A stretch of 64,000 bases of DNA, taken from positions 22,244-86,243 of the forward strand of contig DBYJ01000020.1 in assembly GCA_002309805.1 (NCBI GenBank), read 5' to 3'. A program made the translations under genes and the position numbers. The stretch comes from Bacteroidales bacterium UBA1189 (GTDB lineage: Bacteria > Bacteroidota > Bacteroidia > Bacteroidales > Bacteroidaceae). A model generated the notes under the pieces. The model did not search any database. It was not told the origin of the DNA and saw only the letters and a program-made list of their open reading frames with translations. Positions 33,455-41,430 of this stretch are shown piece after piece (the stretch's first letter is position 1; each line of letters begins with the position of its first letter).

Positions 33455-34000
33455 ATGATTGACCAGATTCTCGAATACAACAAGTCCTTTGTTGCTCAGA
33501 AGAGCTACGAAAAGTATCTCACGGACAAGTACCCCGATAAGAAGCTGGCTGTGCTTTCGTGTATGGATACCCGATTGACGGAGTTGCTTCCAGCAGCCCT
33601 CGGCCTGAAGAACGGCGACGCTAAAATCATCAAGAATGCCGGTGGTCTGGTAATTTCGCCCTTCGACTCTGCCATGCGCAGCCTCATCGTCGCCATTTAC
33701 GAATTAGGGGTGGAGGAAATCATGGTCGTCGCCCACTCCAATTGCGGAGCCTGTCACATGAGCTTCAGCCACTTCCACGAGGAGATGACTCGTCGGGGCG
33801 TGACGGATGAGACGCTCGATGTCATCCGCAAGTGCGGCATCGACCTCGATTCGTGGCTGGAGGGCTTCAAGGATACCCCGACTTCCGTACGGAAAACCGT
33901 CGAAACCATAAAGACTCATCCCCTCATTCCATGGGACGTCGTGGTGAGAGGATTCATTATTGATTCCGTGACGGGAGCTTTGGAAGAGATTACGGAGTAG
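33455..34000 (+). CDS. beta-class carbonic anhydrase
   Basis: 181 residues. Zinc ligands C36 (SCMDTRLTELL), H94 and C97 (AHSNCGAC) and the D38-R40 dyad are all present. It interconverts CO2 and bicarbonate in the cytoplasm, supplying bicarbonate for carboxylations such as PEP to oxaloacetate in succinate-forming Bacteroidales. It is small, as in the bacterial/archaeal single-domain type. It lies 9 bp after the M60 peptidase gene, probably by shared transcription, without an evident functional link. Confidence 0.92.
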   Translation: MIDQILEYNKSFVAQKSYEKYLTDKYPDKKLAVLSCMDTRLTELLPAALGLKNGDAKIIKNAGGLVISPFDSAMRSLIVAIYELGVEEIMVVAHSNCGACHMSFSHFHEEMTRRGVTDETLDVIRKCGIDLDSWLEGFKDTPTSVRKTVETIKTHPLIPWDVVVRGFIIDSVTGALEEITE

Positions 34001-34072
34001 CGAGAATTCATCAAAGCTCAGTTTTAGAAGAAGACAGCGCCGGATTTCGGAAAGAAGAAGAAAAAAGGAAGA

Positions 34073-34786
34073 ATGAAGACTGACTTAGGCAGGAGCGAAA
34101 AGGCGAAAGCGATAGTGCATTTGGTGATTGTAGCGCTGGTGCTGATAGGATTGGTGGTGTGCGGCGTGCGTGTGTTCAGCGGCAGCGGCAAGGAACGAAG
34201 CCGGAAACACGACCGTCACGCATGGAACGACAGCTACAAGGATCATCGCGAAAGAGAGCGGAACTGGCCTTCAGTCTTCGGCGACCTACAGGAGACGCAG
34301 TTGCAGGCAGCCATCAAGAACGGCGTGCGCGGCACAGTCACTCGTGAAAACGTTGAAACATTAGGAATGGTGCAAATCGGCACAAACGACCTCTATAAGG
34401 TGGACCGTCTGACACACTCCGTGCCATGGGTAGTGCCCAAGATGGCTACGTTACTCGACGATATCGGAAGGGCATTCCAGGACTCGCTCTATCGTCGTGG
34501 CTATAACCGCCACCATCGCATCATCGTTACCAGCGTGACGCGCACAGCCGAGGACGTAAAACGTCTGTCCCAACAAAACGTGAACGCCACAGAGAACTCA
34601 TGCCATTGCTACGGCACCACTATTGATATCACCTACGTCCGTTACGACAAGCCAGAGGAGCATGCCGCCAGCGACGAAAAGCTGCGCAGCCTGCTGATGC
34701 AGACGGTCTATGACCTGCGCGAGCAGAAACGTTGCTACGTGAAATTTGAGCGCAAGCAGAGCTGCCTGCACATCACGGTTCGATGA
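34073..34786 (+). CDS. DUF5715-like membrane-anchored protein with M15-like motif
   Basis: 237 residues. One N-terminal membrane helix (IVHLVIVALVLIGLVVCGV) is followed by a basic linker, then a domain with SVTRTAEDVKRLSQQNVNAT and SCHCYGTTIDITYVRYD. The latter resembles the SxHxxGxAxDI zinc motif of M15/VanY-type D-Ala carboxypeptidases, with His and Asp kept. DUF5715 in Bacteroidetes shows this layout; a peptidoglycan role is inferred. The last 14 bp overlap the end of the convergent GH43 gene. Confidence 0.75.
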   Translation: MKTDLGRSEKAKAIVHLVIVALVLIGLVVCGVRVFSGSGKERSRKHDRHAWNDSYKDHRERERNWPSVFGDLQETQLQAAIKNGVRGTVTRENVETLGMVQIGTNDLYKVDRLTHSVPWVVPKMATLLDDIGRAFQDSLYRRGYNRHHRIIVTSVTRTAEDVKRLSQQNVNATENSCHCYGTTIDITYVRYDKPEEHAASDEKLRSLLMQTVYDLREQKRCYVKFERKQSCLHITVR

Positions 34787-36320
34787 CGGGGCGGAAATCG
34801 GCGTAGCTGTCGGGATTGCCGACGGCATAGAGGCCGATAACAACACCCGTGAAGCCGCCTGCGACTTCGGTACCGACAAGCGTGCAGCTATGGCTACCGA
34901 CGGTCTGCCAGGTCTTTCCTTCGTCTTCAGAGAATTGATAGGTATAGACATCGCCATCGGAGGTGATGCGCAAACGGGCATGGTCAGAGCGGATCATGCG
35001 CATCTGGGTATCGACCATTGTCTTCAGGCGCGCCTCCAGCTTTACGGAATAGCCCTTACCGAAACGGCAGACGCAGAGGTTTTGGTAGCCATCGTTGATT
35101 TGATAGACTGAGAGTCCGGCTTCATCGCGGGCAGCACTCTGCGTGAGGGTGACATCCACTTCAGCCACTATGTTAGCAGCCTCCTGACGGCAGCCGATGA
35201 AGGTAGGCTGATTGTTCTCCATAAGTGGGCGTCCGGCATGGAGACGTAACGTGCCATCGTCGAGGAACTCGTATTTAGCAGGGACGGGATTCTGGATGTG
35301 CACCCAAGCTGGATGGGTGAAAGGCTGGGTGAAAAGGCGCTGGAGAGGAGCAACGTGAGCGGTATCAACAGGTTCGCCGCCATTCACCACAGGCCAACCG
35401 CCCTCGGGCCATTCCACAGGAACGAGAAAGGTCTCGCGCCCGAGGTGATGGTACATGCCGCCGAATTGACGATAGGCAAGGAAGGTCAGCCACCATGAGC
35501 CATCAGGAGCCTGGACGAAGTCGCCGTGCCCTGTGCCCTGCACGCTCTTGGTCTGTCCCTTTTGGCAGCAATTGGTGAGGATGGGGTTATCAGGATTGGG
35601 CTCGTAAGGGCCTTCGATGCTGCGGCTGCGGGCGATGGTGAGCGAATGGGCAAGCTCAGTACCTCCCTCGGAAATAAGCAGGTAGTAGTAGCCATCCTTT
35701 TTATAAAGATGAGGCCCTTCGGGATAGCGTCCGCCTGTGCCGCGCCAGAGGAGGCGGCTGTCGGTAAGCTGACGGCCTGTAGCAGGGTCGATGGTGCAAA
35801 GCCAGATGGCATCGTCGGGGTTGCTGACCATATAGCATTTTCCGTCCTCCCAATAGAGCGAGGGGTCGATGCCGCCTTGCTGCAGCCAGCAGGGCTCGCT
35901 CCAAGGGCCGTAAGGATTGGTGGCAGAGACGATGAAATTGCCCTTGCCGCCCACGAGGGTGGTAATCATGTAGAAGACGCCGTCGTGATAGCGGAGCGTG
36001 GGGGCATAGATGCCTGTCCACGAGGTAGCGCCGTCGAGGGCAAGCTGCGAGGGACGGCTCAGGATGTTGGCTATCTGCTCCCAATGGACGAGGTCTTTGG
36101 AATGATAGAGAGGCACGCCTGGGAAGTACTGGAACGATGAATTGACGAGATAATAATCATCGCCCACGCGGCAGATGGAGGGGTCGGGGTGAAAGCCCCC
36201 AATGACGGGGCTGGGGATTTCGTCGGCAGACTGAGCAGACAAGAATGAAAAATGAAAAATGAAAAATGAAAAATAAATCAAACTGAACGAATAACGTTTG
36301 ATGTTTAGCGGGCGTTTCAT
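34773..36320 (-). CDS. secreted GH43-family glycosidase with repeat-derived signal peptide
   Basis: 515 residues from the ATG at 36320; the ATG at 36329 is an alternative. GH43 motifs: catalytic base D46 in GGFHPDPSIC, then DDYYLVNSSFQYFPG, the second Asp in GGIDPSLYWEDG, and the acid Glu in YPEGPHLYKKDG. The C-terminal ~200 residues form a concanavalin-like beta domain (DEAGLSVYQINDGYQNLCV). It is likely a beta-xylosidase or alpha-arabinofuranosidase. The signal-peptide core (about 12-27) is encoded by four copies of the heptamer ATTTTTC, the same unit that forms arms of the repeat elements. The gene begins 16 bp after the xseB stop codon. Confidence 0.88.
   Translation of the reverse strand: MKRPLNIKRYSFSLIYFSFFIFHFSFLSAQSADEIPSPVIGGFHPDPSICRVGDDYYLVNSSFQYFPGVPLYHSKDLVHWEQIANILSRPSQLALDGATSWTGIYAPTLRYHDGVFYMITTLVGGKGNFIVSATNPYGPWSEPCWLQQGGIDPSLYWEDGKCYMVSNPDDAIWLCTIDPATGRQLTDSRLLWRGTGGRYPEGPHLYKKDGYYYLLISEGGTELAHSLTIARSRSIEGPYEPNPDNPILTNCCQKGQTKSVQGTGHGDFVQAPDGSWWLTFLAYRQFGGMYHHLGRETFLVPVEWPEGGWPVVNGGEPVDTAHVAPLQRLFTQPFTHPAWVHIQNPVPAKYEFLDDGTLRLHAGRPLMENNQPTFIGCRQEAANIVAEVDVTLTQSAARDEAGLSVYQINDGYQNLCVCRFGKGYSVKLEARLKTMVDTQMRMIRSDHARLRITSDGDVYTYQFSEDEGKTWQTVGSHSCTLVGTEVAGGFTGVVIGLYAVGNPDSYADFRPVIEP
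36244..36280. repeat. AATGAAA heptamer repeat inside the GH43 signal-peptide codons
   Basis: About four to five AATGAAA/AATGAAAA units. On the minus strand they read ATTTTTC in all three phases and encode the hydrophobic stretch YFSFFIFHFSF. The same unit forms the arms at 57052-57166 and 62395-62546. Confidence 0.8.
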
Positions 36321-36336
36321 AGGGGACATACTTTTT

Positions 36337-36528
36337 TTAGTTCTTGGTTTCTTCGGGTTGGAGGAGTTTCTGCACCTCCTCATCGGTTTTGTAGAGGACG
36401 TCGCGGCAGAAGGTGATAAGCTCCTGAGCGCGTTTCAGTTGGGCAGTAAGTTGGTCGATGCCCATTTCGCCTGTTTCGATTTGGTGGACGATGTCGTCAA
36501 GCTGACGGATGGCTTCTTCGTAGGTCAT
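36337..36528 (-). CDS. xseB: exodeoxyribonuclease VII small subunit
   Basis: 63 residues, normal length. It starts TYEEAIRQLDDIVHQIETGE and continues LKRAQELITFCRDVL, the typical two-helix XseB. With XseA it forms the single-strand-specific exonuclease VII. It is directly downstream of xseA on the same strand, 27 bp away, the gap being filled by a repeat arm. Confidence 0.92.
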   Translation of the reverse strand: MTYEEAIRQLDDIVHQIETGEMGIDQLTAQLKRAQELITFCRDVLYKTDEEVQKLLQPEETKN

Positions 36529-36535
36529 ATCTTTT

Positions 36536-36570
36536 TAATTTTCAATTTTCAATCTTCAATCTTCAATCTT
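36536..36570. repeat. TTCAATC/TTCAATT heptamer arm supplying the xseA 3' end
   Basis: On the minus strand the units ATTGAAGATTGAAG run from the last codons of xseA (encoding KIED and the stop) into the gap before xseB. It matches arm units inside the TPR regulator gene at 2011-2110. A complementary arm is not present. Confidence 0.7.
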
Positions 36571-37797
36571 TACGATGGAGTGGGCTTCGCCATCGGCAAA
36601 GCGGGAGAGGAGAATGTCGCCTTCGCGGAGCTCGGAGGCGTGGCGGACAGCATGGCCATCGGGAGCATAGGTGATGCTGTAGCCACGACGGAGGATGACG
36701 TCGGGATTAGCTCCGGCAAGAACTTTCTCAGCAACTTCGAGGCGATGACGCTGCTCGGCCATCAGGGTGCTGACGGCTGTCAGCAAACGCTGGTTGCGAA
36801 GGGTGATGGCATTGGTTTCGTTAGCCTTGCGGAGGGCAAAGGCAGCGGGAAGGCGAAGGGTGAGGCCCTGCAGGCGCTGCTTCTCGGCTGTGATTCGCAT
36901 AGCGACAGTAGCGGCAAGCGAATCGGTAAGGTGCTCGAGCTGGGCGGCAGCCTCAGCCATACGGCTAATAAGGAATTCGGCTGCGGCAGTAGGGGTCTTG
37001 ACGCTGGTATGGGCGACGGCATCAAGGACCGTCGTATCGCGCTCGTGCCCGATGCCCGTGAGGATGGGCAGGGGGAACTGGGCGCAGTTAGCTGCCAACA
37101 AATAGGTGTCGAAGCCGACAAGGTCGCTGGCAGCACCTCCTCCGCGGATGATGACCACCACGTCCCACTTCTCCTCTTCGGCAGCTATGGCATCGAGGGC
37201 GCTGATGACCGTCGACTCTACGGCATCACCCTGCATGACAGCGGGAAACAGCCCCAGAGAGAACACGAAGCCGTAGGCATTCGTCGCCAGCTGATGGCAG
37301 AAGTCGCCATAGCCCGCAGCCGTTTCCGACGAGATGACAGCCACACGTCGCGGCACGAGGGGCATGGGCAGCTCTTTGTTCAGGTCGATGGTGCCCTCCT
37401 GCTCCAATCGCAAAAGGATTTCGCGGCGTCGCGCAGCCATATCGCCCAGGGTATAAGTGGGGTCGATGTCCTCGACGATGAAGGAGAGGCCATAAAGTTC
37501 GTGGAACTCTACCGTCACCAGCAACTGCACGCTGATGCCGGCAGTAAACGCTTGTCCCGTAGCCTGCTCGAAGTAAGGCTTCAGCATACAGAAGCGCGCC
37601 CGCCAAATGGTAGCCCGAGCCTTGGCCACCATGCCTGAGCCCGAGGGATGCTTCTGCACAAGCTCGATGTAGCAATGCCCTGCGGCATTGACATTTACCG
37701 AGCTCATTTCGGCCCGCACCCAATACTCGTCCGGCAGCCCTTCCGCGATGGCTTCGTGCACGCGCTCATTCAGTTCAAACAGGGTCAGAGTTTCCAT
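36556..37797 (-). CDS. xseA: exodeoxyribonuclease VII large subunit
   Basis: 413 residues from the ATG at 37797; a longer frame would overlap the -7 box at 37825-37818. The N-terminal OB-fold (about 1-105) includes YWVRAEMSSVNVNAAGHCYIEL. The catalytic region has RRVAVISSETAAGYGDF, VIIRGGGAASDLVGFD and PILTGIGHERDTTVLDAVAH. A C-terminal coiled coil follows, then the RGYSITYAPDG segment. It degrades single-stranded DNA and acts in repair with XseB. The final residues KIED are encoded by a repeat arm. Confidence 0.95.
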   Translation of the reverse strand: METLTLFELNERVHEAIAEGLPDEYWVRAEMSSVNVNAAGHCYIELVQKHPSGSGMVAKARATIWRARFCMLKPYFEQATGQAFTAGISVQLLVTVEFHELYGLSFIVEDIDPTYTLGDMAARRREILLRLEQEGTIDLNKELPMPLVPRRVAVISSETAAGYGDFCHQLATNAYGFVFSLGLFPAVMQGDAVESTVISALDAIAAEEEKWDVVVIIRGGGAASDLVGFDTYLLAANCAQFPLPILTGIGHERDTTVLDAVAHTSVKTPTAAAEFLISRMAEAAAQLEHLTDSLAATVAMRITAEKQRLQGLTLRLPAAFALRKANETNAITLRNQRLLTAVSTLMAEQRHRLEVAEKVLAGANPDVILRRGYSITYAPDGHAVRHASELREGDILLSRFADGEAHSIVKIED

Positions 37798-37814
37798 TCC
37801 TGAGGAATTAAACT

Positions 37815-37885
37815 TTGCAAAGATAGTGCAAGGCGAGCGAAAGACCAAATTTATTTGGGTCTTTCCGAGCTGCAGCCTATCTAAA
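37815..37885 (-). promoter_or_regulatory. promoter-hairpin repeat upstream of xseA
   Basis: On the minus strand: a stem of GAAAGAC..CAAAT paired with ATTTGG.GTCTTTC, then -33 TTTG (37849 to 37846) and -7 TATCTTTG (37825 to 37818), 20 bp apart. The same layout with a different but still complementary stem (GGAAATAC/GTATTTCC) occurs before dusB (62295-62364). The -33 box lies within the stem. Confidence 0.8.
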
Positions 37886-37942
37886 AGCCTCGAAGAGGAT
37901 TAAAGGTAGTGCAAGGCGAGCGAAAAAGCAAGAATAACAAAG

Positions 37943-38065
37943 TTTATTTGCTTGCTCTGGCAATTTATTTGCCTGCTCTGGCGGCGTAGTTGCCTATTCT
38001 ATTTTTCCATTCGCCTGCTCTGTCTATAAACACGGGCCCTGTTTATATAAACACGGGCAGCGTTT
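37943..38065. repeat. 21-bp period array ending in two palindromes
   Basis: Four units of the type TTTGCCTGCTCTGG (near 37947, 37968, 37989 and 38010) are spaced 21 bp. They are followed by AAACACGGGCCCTGTTT (38028-38044) and AAACACGGGCAGCGTTT (38049-38065), again 21 bp apart and palindromic. The first four units are not palindromic. Confidence 0.75.
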
Positions 38066-38114
38066 ATAAAAATCATTATACGCCAGAAGAAAATCCTTCC
38101 AAGAATTTTGAAAA

Positions 38115-38214
38115 ATATCTACATATCTACACAAACTGACCTAATCCGCAGATTTATTTCATATTATGCCGTGTAGATAGCCAAAATATCTACACAAATC
38201 TACACTATCTACAC
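38115..38214. repeat. ATCTACAC octamer cluster in both orientations
   Basis: ATCTACA(C/T) occurs at about 38117, 38125, 38188, 38198 and 38207, and GTGTAGAT at 38171-38178 in the opposite orientation. The spacing is irregular. It could be a degenerate repeat element or protein-binding iterons; no replication gene is next to it. Confidence 0.55.
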
Positions 38215-38470
38215 AGCGCCCACTCTGAATCTTTCTCTATCCGAGAATTATTTCATAGAGGAATTTACTGATAACATCCCGACTTTTGCCTCAAATCATA
38301 AAATCCCTCTTTTTCTCACAAATCAACATGCAATATATCATTCAATAAAAACAATCTCCATACAAGTACATGAAAAAGATGGGGGAAACTGTTATGAAAA
38401 AAGCCGTTTTTGTAGCTTTGCAATCGAAGGGCAAAAGCACCATTAGAGCCGTTCCTTTTTTCCCCGTTTT

Positions 38471-38502
38471 TTTGCGAATATCATATTTTCTTTTTACCTT
38501 TG
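38471..38502 (+). promoter_or_regulatory. promoter of the MATE transporter gene
   Basis: -33 TTTG (38471-38474) and -7 TACCTTTG (38495-38502), 20 bp apart. This places the start codon at 38530 rather than further upstream. Confidence 0.8.
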
Positions 38503-38529
38503 CACACAGAAAAAACGCAAAGAAATAGT

Positions 38530-39897
38530 ATGACAGGAAAAGCGGTGCCCACAGAGTTGGGGACAGAGAAGATTAGCAAGCTGCTGGCGAAATATGCCAT
38601 TCCGTCCATCGTGGCGATGATAGCATCGTCTATCTACAACATTGTGGATAGCGCCTATATCGGGCATGGCATTGGGCCGATGGCCCTGAGCGGACTGGCG
38701 CCGACGTTTCCGCTGATGAACATTTCGGCAGCCTTCGGCGCGATGGTGGGCGTGGGAGCCTCGACGATGATTAGCGTGCGCCTGGGGCAGAAGGACTATC
38801 GCAGCGCCCAGCAGATTCTGGGTAACGCCTTCTCGTTGAACATCATTGTGGGTGTGGTGCTGGCGGTAGTGACGCTTTCGTTCCTCGACCCCATCCTGCT
38901 CTTCTTCGGCGCATCGGAGAATACGCTCTCCTATGCCCGCGAATATATGGTGTGGATTCTGCTGGGCAACGTCTTCACCCATCTCTACTTCGGCTTCAAC
39001 GCCATCCTGCGCAGCGCCGGACATCCTGACAAGGCCATGAAGGCCACCATCCTCACCGTCGGCCTCAACTGCGTGCTGGACCCCATCTTCATCTTCCCCT
39101 GGGGACTGAACCTGGGCATCAAGGGTGCCGCCATTGCCACCATCCTGAGCCAATGCGTGTCGCTCACGTGGCAAATGCGCATCCTCACGAATAAGAACGA
39201 ACTGCTCCACCTCCATCGGGGCATCTACCGCCTGAAGGGACGTATTGTCCGCGAGATTCTTTCCATCGGCATCTCGCCCTGCCTGATGAATCTGGCTGCC
39301 TGCACGGTGGTTATCTTCATGAACCGCTCGCTGCTCTCGTATGGCGACGACTACGCCGTGGGAGCCTACAGCGTCATCCACAAGGTGACGTTCGTCTTCG
39401 TCACCCTCGTCATGGGACTCAATCAGGGCATGCAGCCCATCGCCGGCTACAACTATGGCGCCGAGCGCTACGACCGTGTGATGAAGGTGCTGAAGATTAC
39501 CATCCTCTGGGCTACGGCGGCGATGACGCTGGGGTTCATCGTCTGCGAATTCCTGCCCCGCTATGCGGCGCTTATCTTCACTACCGACGAGCTGCTGCTG
39601 ACGGAAATCGTGCGCGGCATGCGCATCAACGCCTACATCTTCCCCCTCATCGGCTCGCAGATGGTTATCGGCAACTTCTTCCAGGCTATCGCCAAGCCTT
39701 GGAAGGCCATCTTCCTCTCCCTCTCGCGGCAGTTCCTGTTCCTCATCCCCTTCCTGCTGTGGTTCCCCACGTTCTGGAAGCCCGCCCTCGACGGCGTGTG
39801 GTACAGTATGCCCGCTTCCGACCTTGTCTCGTGCATCACGGGCTTCATCCTGCTGGCTGTGCAGATGAAGAAATTCAAGAAAATGCTCCCCCAATAA
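38530..39897 (+). CDS. MATE-family efflux transporter
   Basis: 455 residues from the ATG at 38530, downstream of the promoter. About twelve membrane helices in two halves: the first opens LLAKYAIPSIVAMIASSIYN and IVDSAYIGHGIGPMALSGL, and the second half contains SIGISPCLMNLAACTVVIFM and MGLNQGMQPIAGYNYGAERY. It exports cationic drugs or toxic compounds using a Na+ or H+ gradient; the substrate is not predictable. A complex heptamer-arm repeat follows. Confidence 0.92.
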   Translation: MTGKAVPTELGTEKISKLLAKYAIPSIVAMIASSIYNIVDSAYIGHGIGPMALSGLAPTFPLMNISAAFGAMVGVGASTMISVRLGQKDYRSAQQILGNAFSLNIIVGVVLAVVTLSFLDPILLFFGASENTLSYAREYMVWILLGNVFTHLYFGFNAILRSAGHPDKAMKATILTVGLNCVLDPIFIFPWGLNLGIKGAAIATILSQCVSLTWQMRILTNKNELLHLHRGIYRLKGRIVREILSIGISPCLMNLAACTVVIFMNRSLLSYGDDYAVGAYSVIHKVTFVFVTLVMGLNQGMQPIAGYNYGAERYDRVMKVLKITILWATAAMTLGFIVCEFLPRYAALIFTTDELLLTEIVRGMRINAYIFPLIGSQMVIGNFFQAIAKPWKAIFLSLSRQFLFLIPFLLWFPTFWKPALDGVWYSMPASDLVSCITGFILLAVQMKKFKKMLPQ

Positions 39898-40062
39898 TTT
39901 ACGATTTGACGATTTACAATTTACAATTTATTTTTCAATTGGATTATTTAATAATTTACACTTCGCGCAGCCTTTAAAATAAGAAACTAAATTGCAAATC
40001 GTAAATAAATCAAATCGTTAAATCAATAGTCAATTGTAAATTGTAAAATAGTAAATAAAATC
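39894..40062. repeat. heptamer-arm hairpin element, TTTACAAT/ACGATTT type, copy I
   Basis: The left arm (39894-39959) has ACGATTTG, ACGATTT and ACAATTT units. The right arm (about 39990-40062) has the complementary AAATCGT, AAATCG and AATTGTAAA units. The centre (about 39960-39989) includes CTTCGCGCAGCCTT, faintly like the GCAGC part of the shared core. It separates the MATE and kinase-like genes. Confidence 0.7.
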
Positions 40063-40065
40063 GCC

Positions 40066-40695
40066 ATGATTATCACCATCAGTCGTCAATTGGGCAGCGG
40101 AGGACGTTCCTCCAGCCGACTTATAGCCGAGCACTACGGCATCAACGTCTATGACAAGAAGCTCATTGAGCTTGCTGCCGAGCAGAGCGGACTCCATCGC
40201 CAGTTCTTCGAGCAGGCCGACGAGAGCCGGAAGTTCTCGTTCCGCTCGTTCCTCTTCGGCAGTCGCGCGGCTACGGGCCATGGCATAGGAGAGAACTCTG
40301 CCAACAACCCCCTCTCGGGCGACGCGCTTTTCAAAGTGCAGAGCGACGTCATCCGCGATATTGCCCAGCGCGAACCCTCGTGCATCATCCTGGGCCGTTG
40401 TGCCGACTATATCCTCCGCGATGTCCCCAGCCACGTCAGCATCTTCATCACAGCCGACCTTGACGACCGTGTGCGGCGCTATGCTGCGCACGACGGCATC
40501 TCCGACGCTGAAGCCTTGACGCTCATAGAGAAGGGCGATGCCCGTCGCGCCTCCTATTACAACTACTACACCCAGCGCAAATGGGGCGAAGCTGCCAACT
40601 ACGACCTTTGCATCAACAGCAGCCGCCTGGACATCGAGGGCACAGCTGAACAGATTATCCGCTTCGTCGATGAATTCCGCCCTTCAGGGAAATGA
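40066..40695 (+). CDS. cytidylate kinase-like family protein
   Basis: 209 residues. The N-terminal P-loop-like ITISRQLGSGGRSSSRLIAE and the following YDKKLIELAA are typical of the cytidylate-kinase-like family of Bacteroidetes and Firmicutes. IILGRCADYILRDVPSHVSIFI and CINSSRLDIEGTAEQI fit the family. The substrate is unknown; CMP kinase activity is not assured because a canonical cmk is usually separate. The stop overlaps the next ATG by 4 bp (ATGA). Confidence 0.85.
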   Translation: MIITISRQLGSGGRSSSRLIAEHYGINVYDKKLIELAAEQSGLHRQFFEQADESRKFSFRSFLFGSRAATGHGIGENSANNPLSGDALFKVQSDVIRDIAQREPSCIILGRCADYILRDVPSHVSIFITADLDDRVRRYAAHDGISDAEALTLIEKGDARRASYYNYYTQRKWGEAANYDLCINSSRLDIEGTAEQIIRFVDEFRPSGK

Positions 40696-41183
40696 CGCGC
40701 ATAGGACTACTCTCTGACACGCATGCCTGGTGGGACGACCGTTACGCCCACTACTTCAGCGAATGCGACGAGGTTTGGCACGCCGGCGACATCGGCTCGG
40801 CTGAGCTGGCAGACCGTTTCGAGCAGCTGCCCGTCACCTTCCGCGCCGTCTATGGCAACATCGACGGCTACGACATCCGCCTCCGCTATCCAGAGGTGCT
40901 CCGCTTCACGGTGGAGGGCGTCGACGTGCTGATGAAGCACATAGGCGGCTATCCAGGCAAGTACGACTCCTCCGTCCGCAGCCTGCTCTTTGAAAATCCC
41001 CCTCGCCTTTTCGTCTGCGGGCACAGCCATATCATGAAGGTGAAATACGACAAAACGCTCGGCCTTCTCCACATCAATCCAGGCGCCGCAGGCGTCTACG
41101 GCATCCAAGCCGTCCGCACCCTCGTCCGCTTCACCCTCGCTGATGCCGACATCCGCGACCTTGAAGTCATCGAACTGCACTAA
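40692..41183 (+). CDS. YfcE/MJ0936-type metallophosphoesterase
   Basis: 163 residues. The metal-binding motifs are complete: DTH (LLSDTHAWW), GDI (HAGDIGS), GNID (VYGNIDGYD) and GHSH (FVCGHSHIM), with HINPGAAG near the end. It is a small cytoplasmic phosphodiesterase; the physiological substrate is unknown. It is translationally coupled to the kinase-like gene. Confidence 0.9.
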   Translation: MTRIGLLSDTHAWWDDRYAHYFSECDEVWHAGDIGSAELADRFEQLPVTFRAVYGNIDGYDIRLRYPEVLRFTVEGVDVLMKHIGGYPGKYDSSVRSLLFENPPRLFVCGHSHIMKVKYDKTLGLLHINPGAAGVYGIQAVRTLVRFTLADADIRDLEVIELH

Positions 41184-41208
41184 CCCCGCAACACAAGGGA
41201 ATCATTTA

Positions 41209-41289
41209 AAACGCCAATTGGAATATCATTCTCCGACAGCTGGAGTTTCATTCTCCTACAATTGGAGTTTTTATCTCCGCCAATTGGAG
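41209..41289. repeat. four 15-bp palindromic units at exact 22-bp spacing
   Basis: Units start at 41209, 41231, 41253 and 41275. Units 2-4 are CTCCGACAGCTGGAG, CTCCTACAATTGGAG and CTCCGCCAATTGGAG, and unit 1 is a weaker AAACGCCAATTGGAA. Spacers of 7 bp are T/A-rich. The array lies 25 bp after the phosphoesterase stop codon and about 80 bp before the M3 peptidase promoter. Confidence 0.85.
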
Positions 41290-41369
41290 TTTTAAAAAAG
41301 AACAGGGCTTGGGGCGATTTTCCGAGGGGGAAAACAAATTCTGACAAGGCACAGTTATTTCAAGGTTTT

Positions 41370-41401
41370 TTTGTTCGGGTGCAGAAGTTTGTGTATATTT
41401 G
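41370..41401 (+). promoter_or_regulatory. promoter of the M3 peptidase gene
   Basis: -33 TTTG (41370-41373) and -7 TATATTTG (41394-41401), 20 bp apart. It lies inside a possible upstream extension of the reading frame and so supports the start at 41431. Confidence 0.8.
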
Positions 41402-41430
41402 CACCCACAAAAAGAACAAATCCCAAGAAT

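Larger units (their letters stand above)
37886..38470. other. gene-free region between xseA and the MATE gene
   Basis: No gene is seen. It holds a degenerate third copy of the promoter hairpin (37901-37941, -7-like TACCTTTA and TTTG on the minus strand but 29 bp apart), a 21-bp period array (37943-38065), an ATCTACAC octamer cluster (38115-38214) and otherwise A/T-rich sequence. Confidence 0.65.

Noticed and set aside
38115..38214. Replication origin with DnaA boxes
   Set aside because: The octamer ATCTACAC only partly resembles TTATCCACA, and no dnaA or other replication initiator gene is next to it.
41209..41289. CRISPR array
   Set aside because: Units are 15-bp palindromes with 7-bp spacers, far shorter than CRISPR repeats and spacers, and no cas genes are present.
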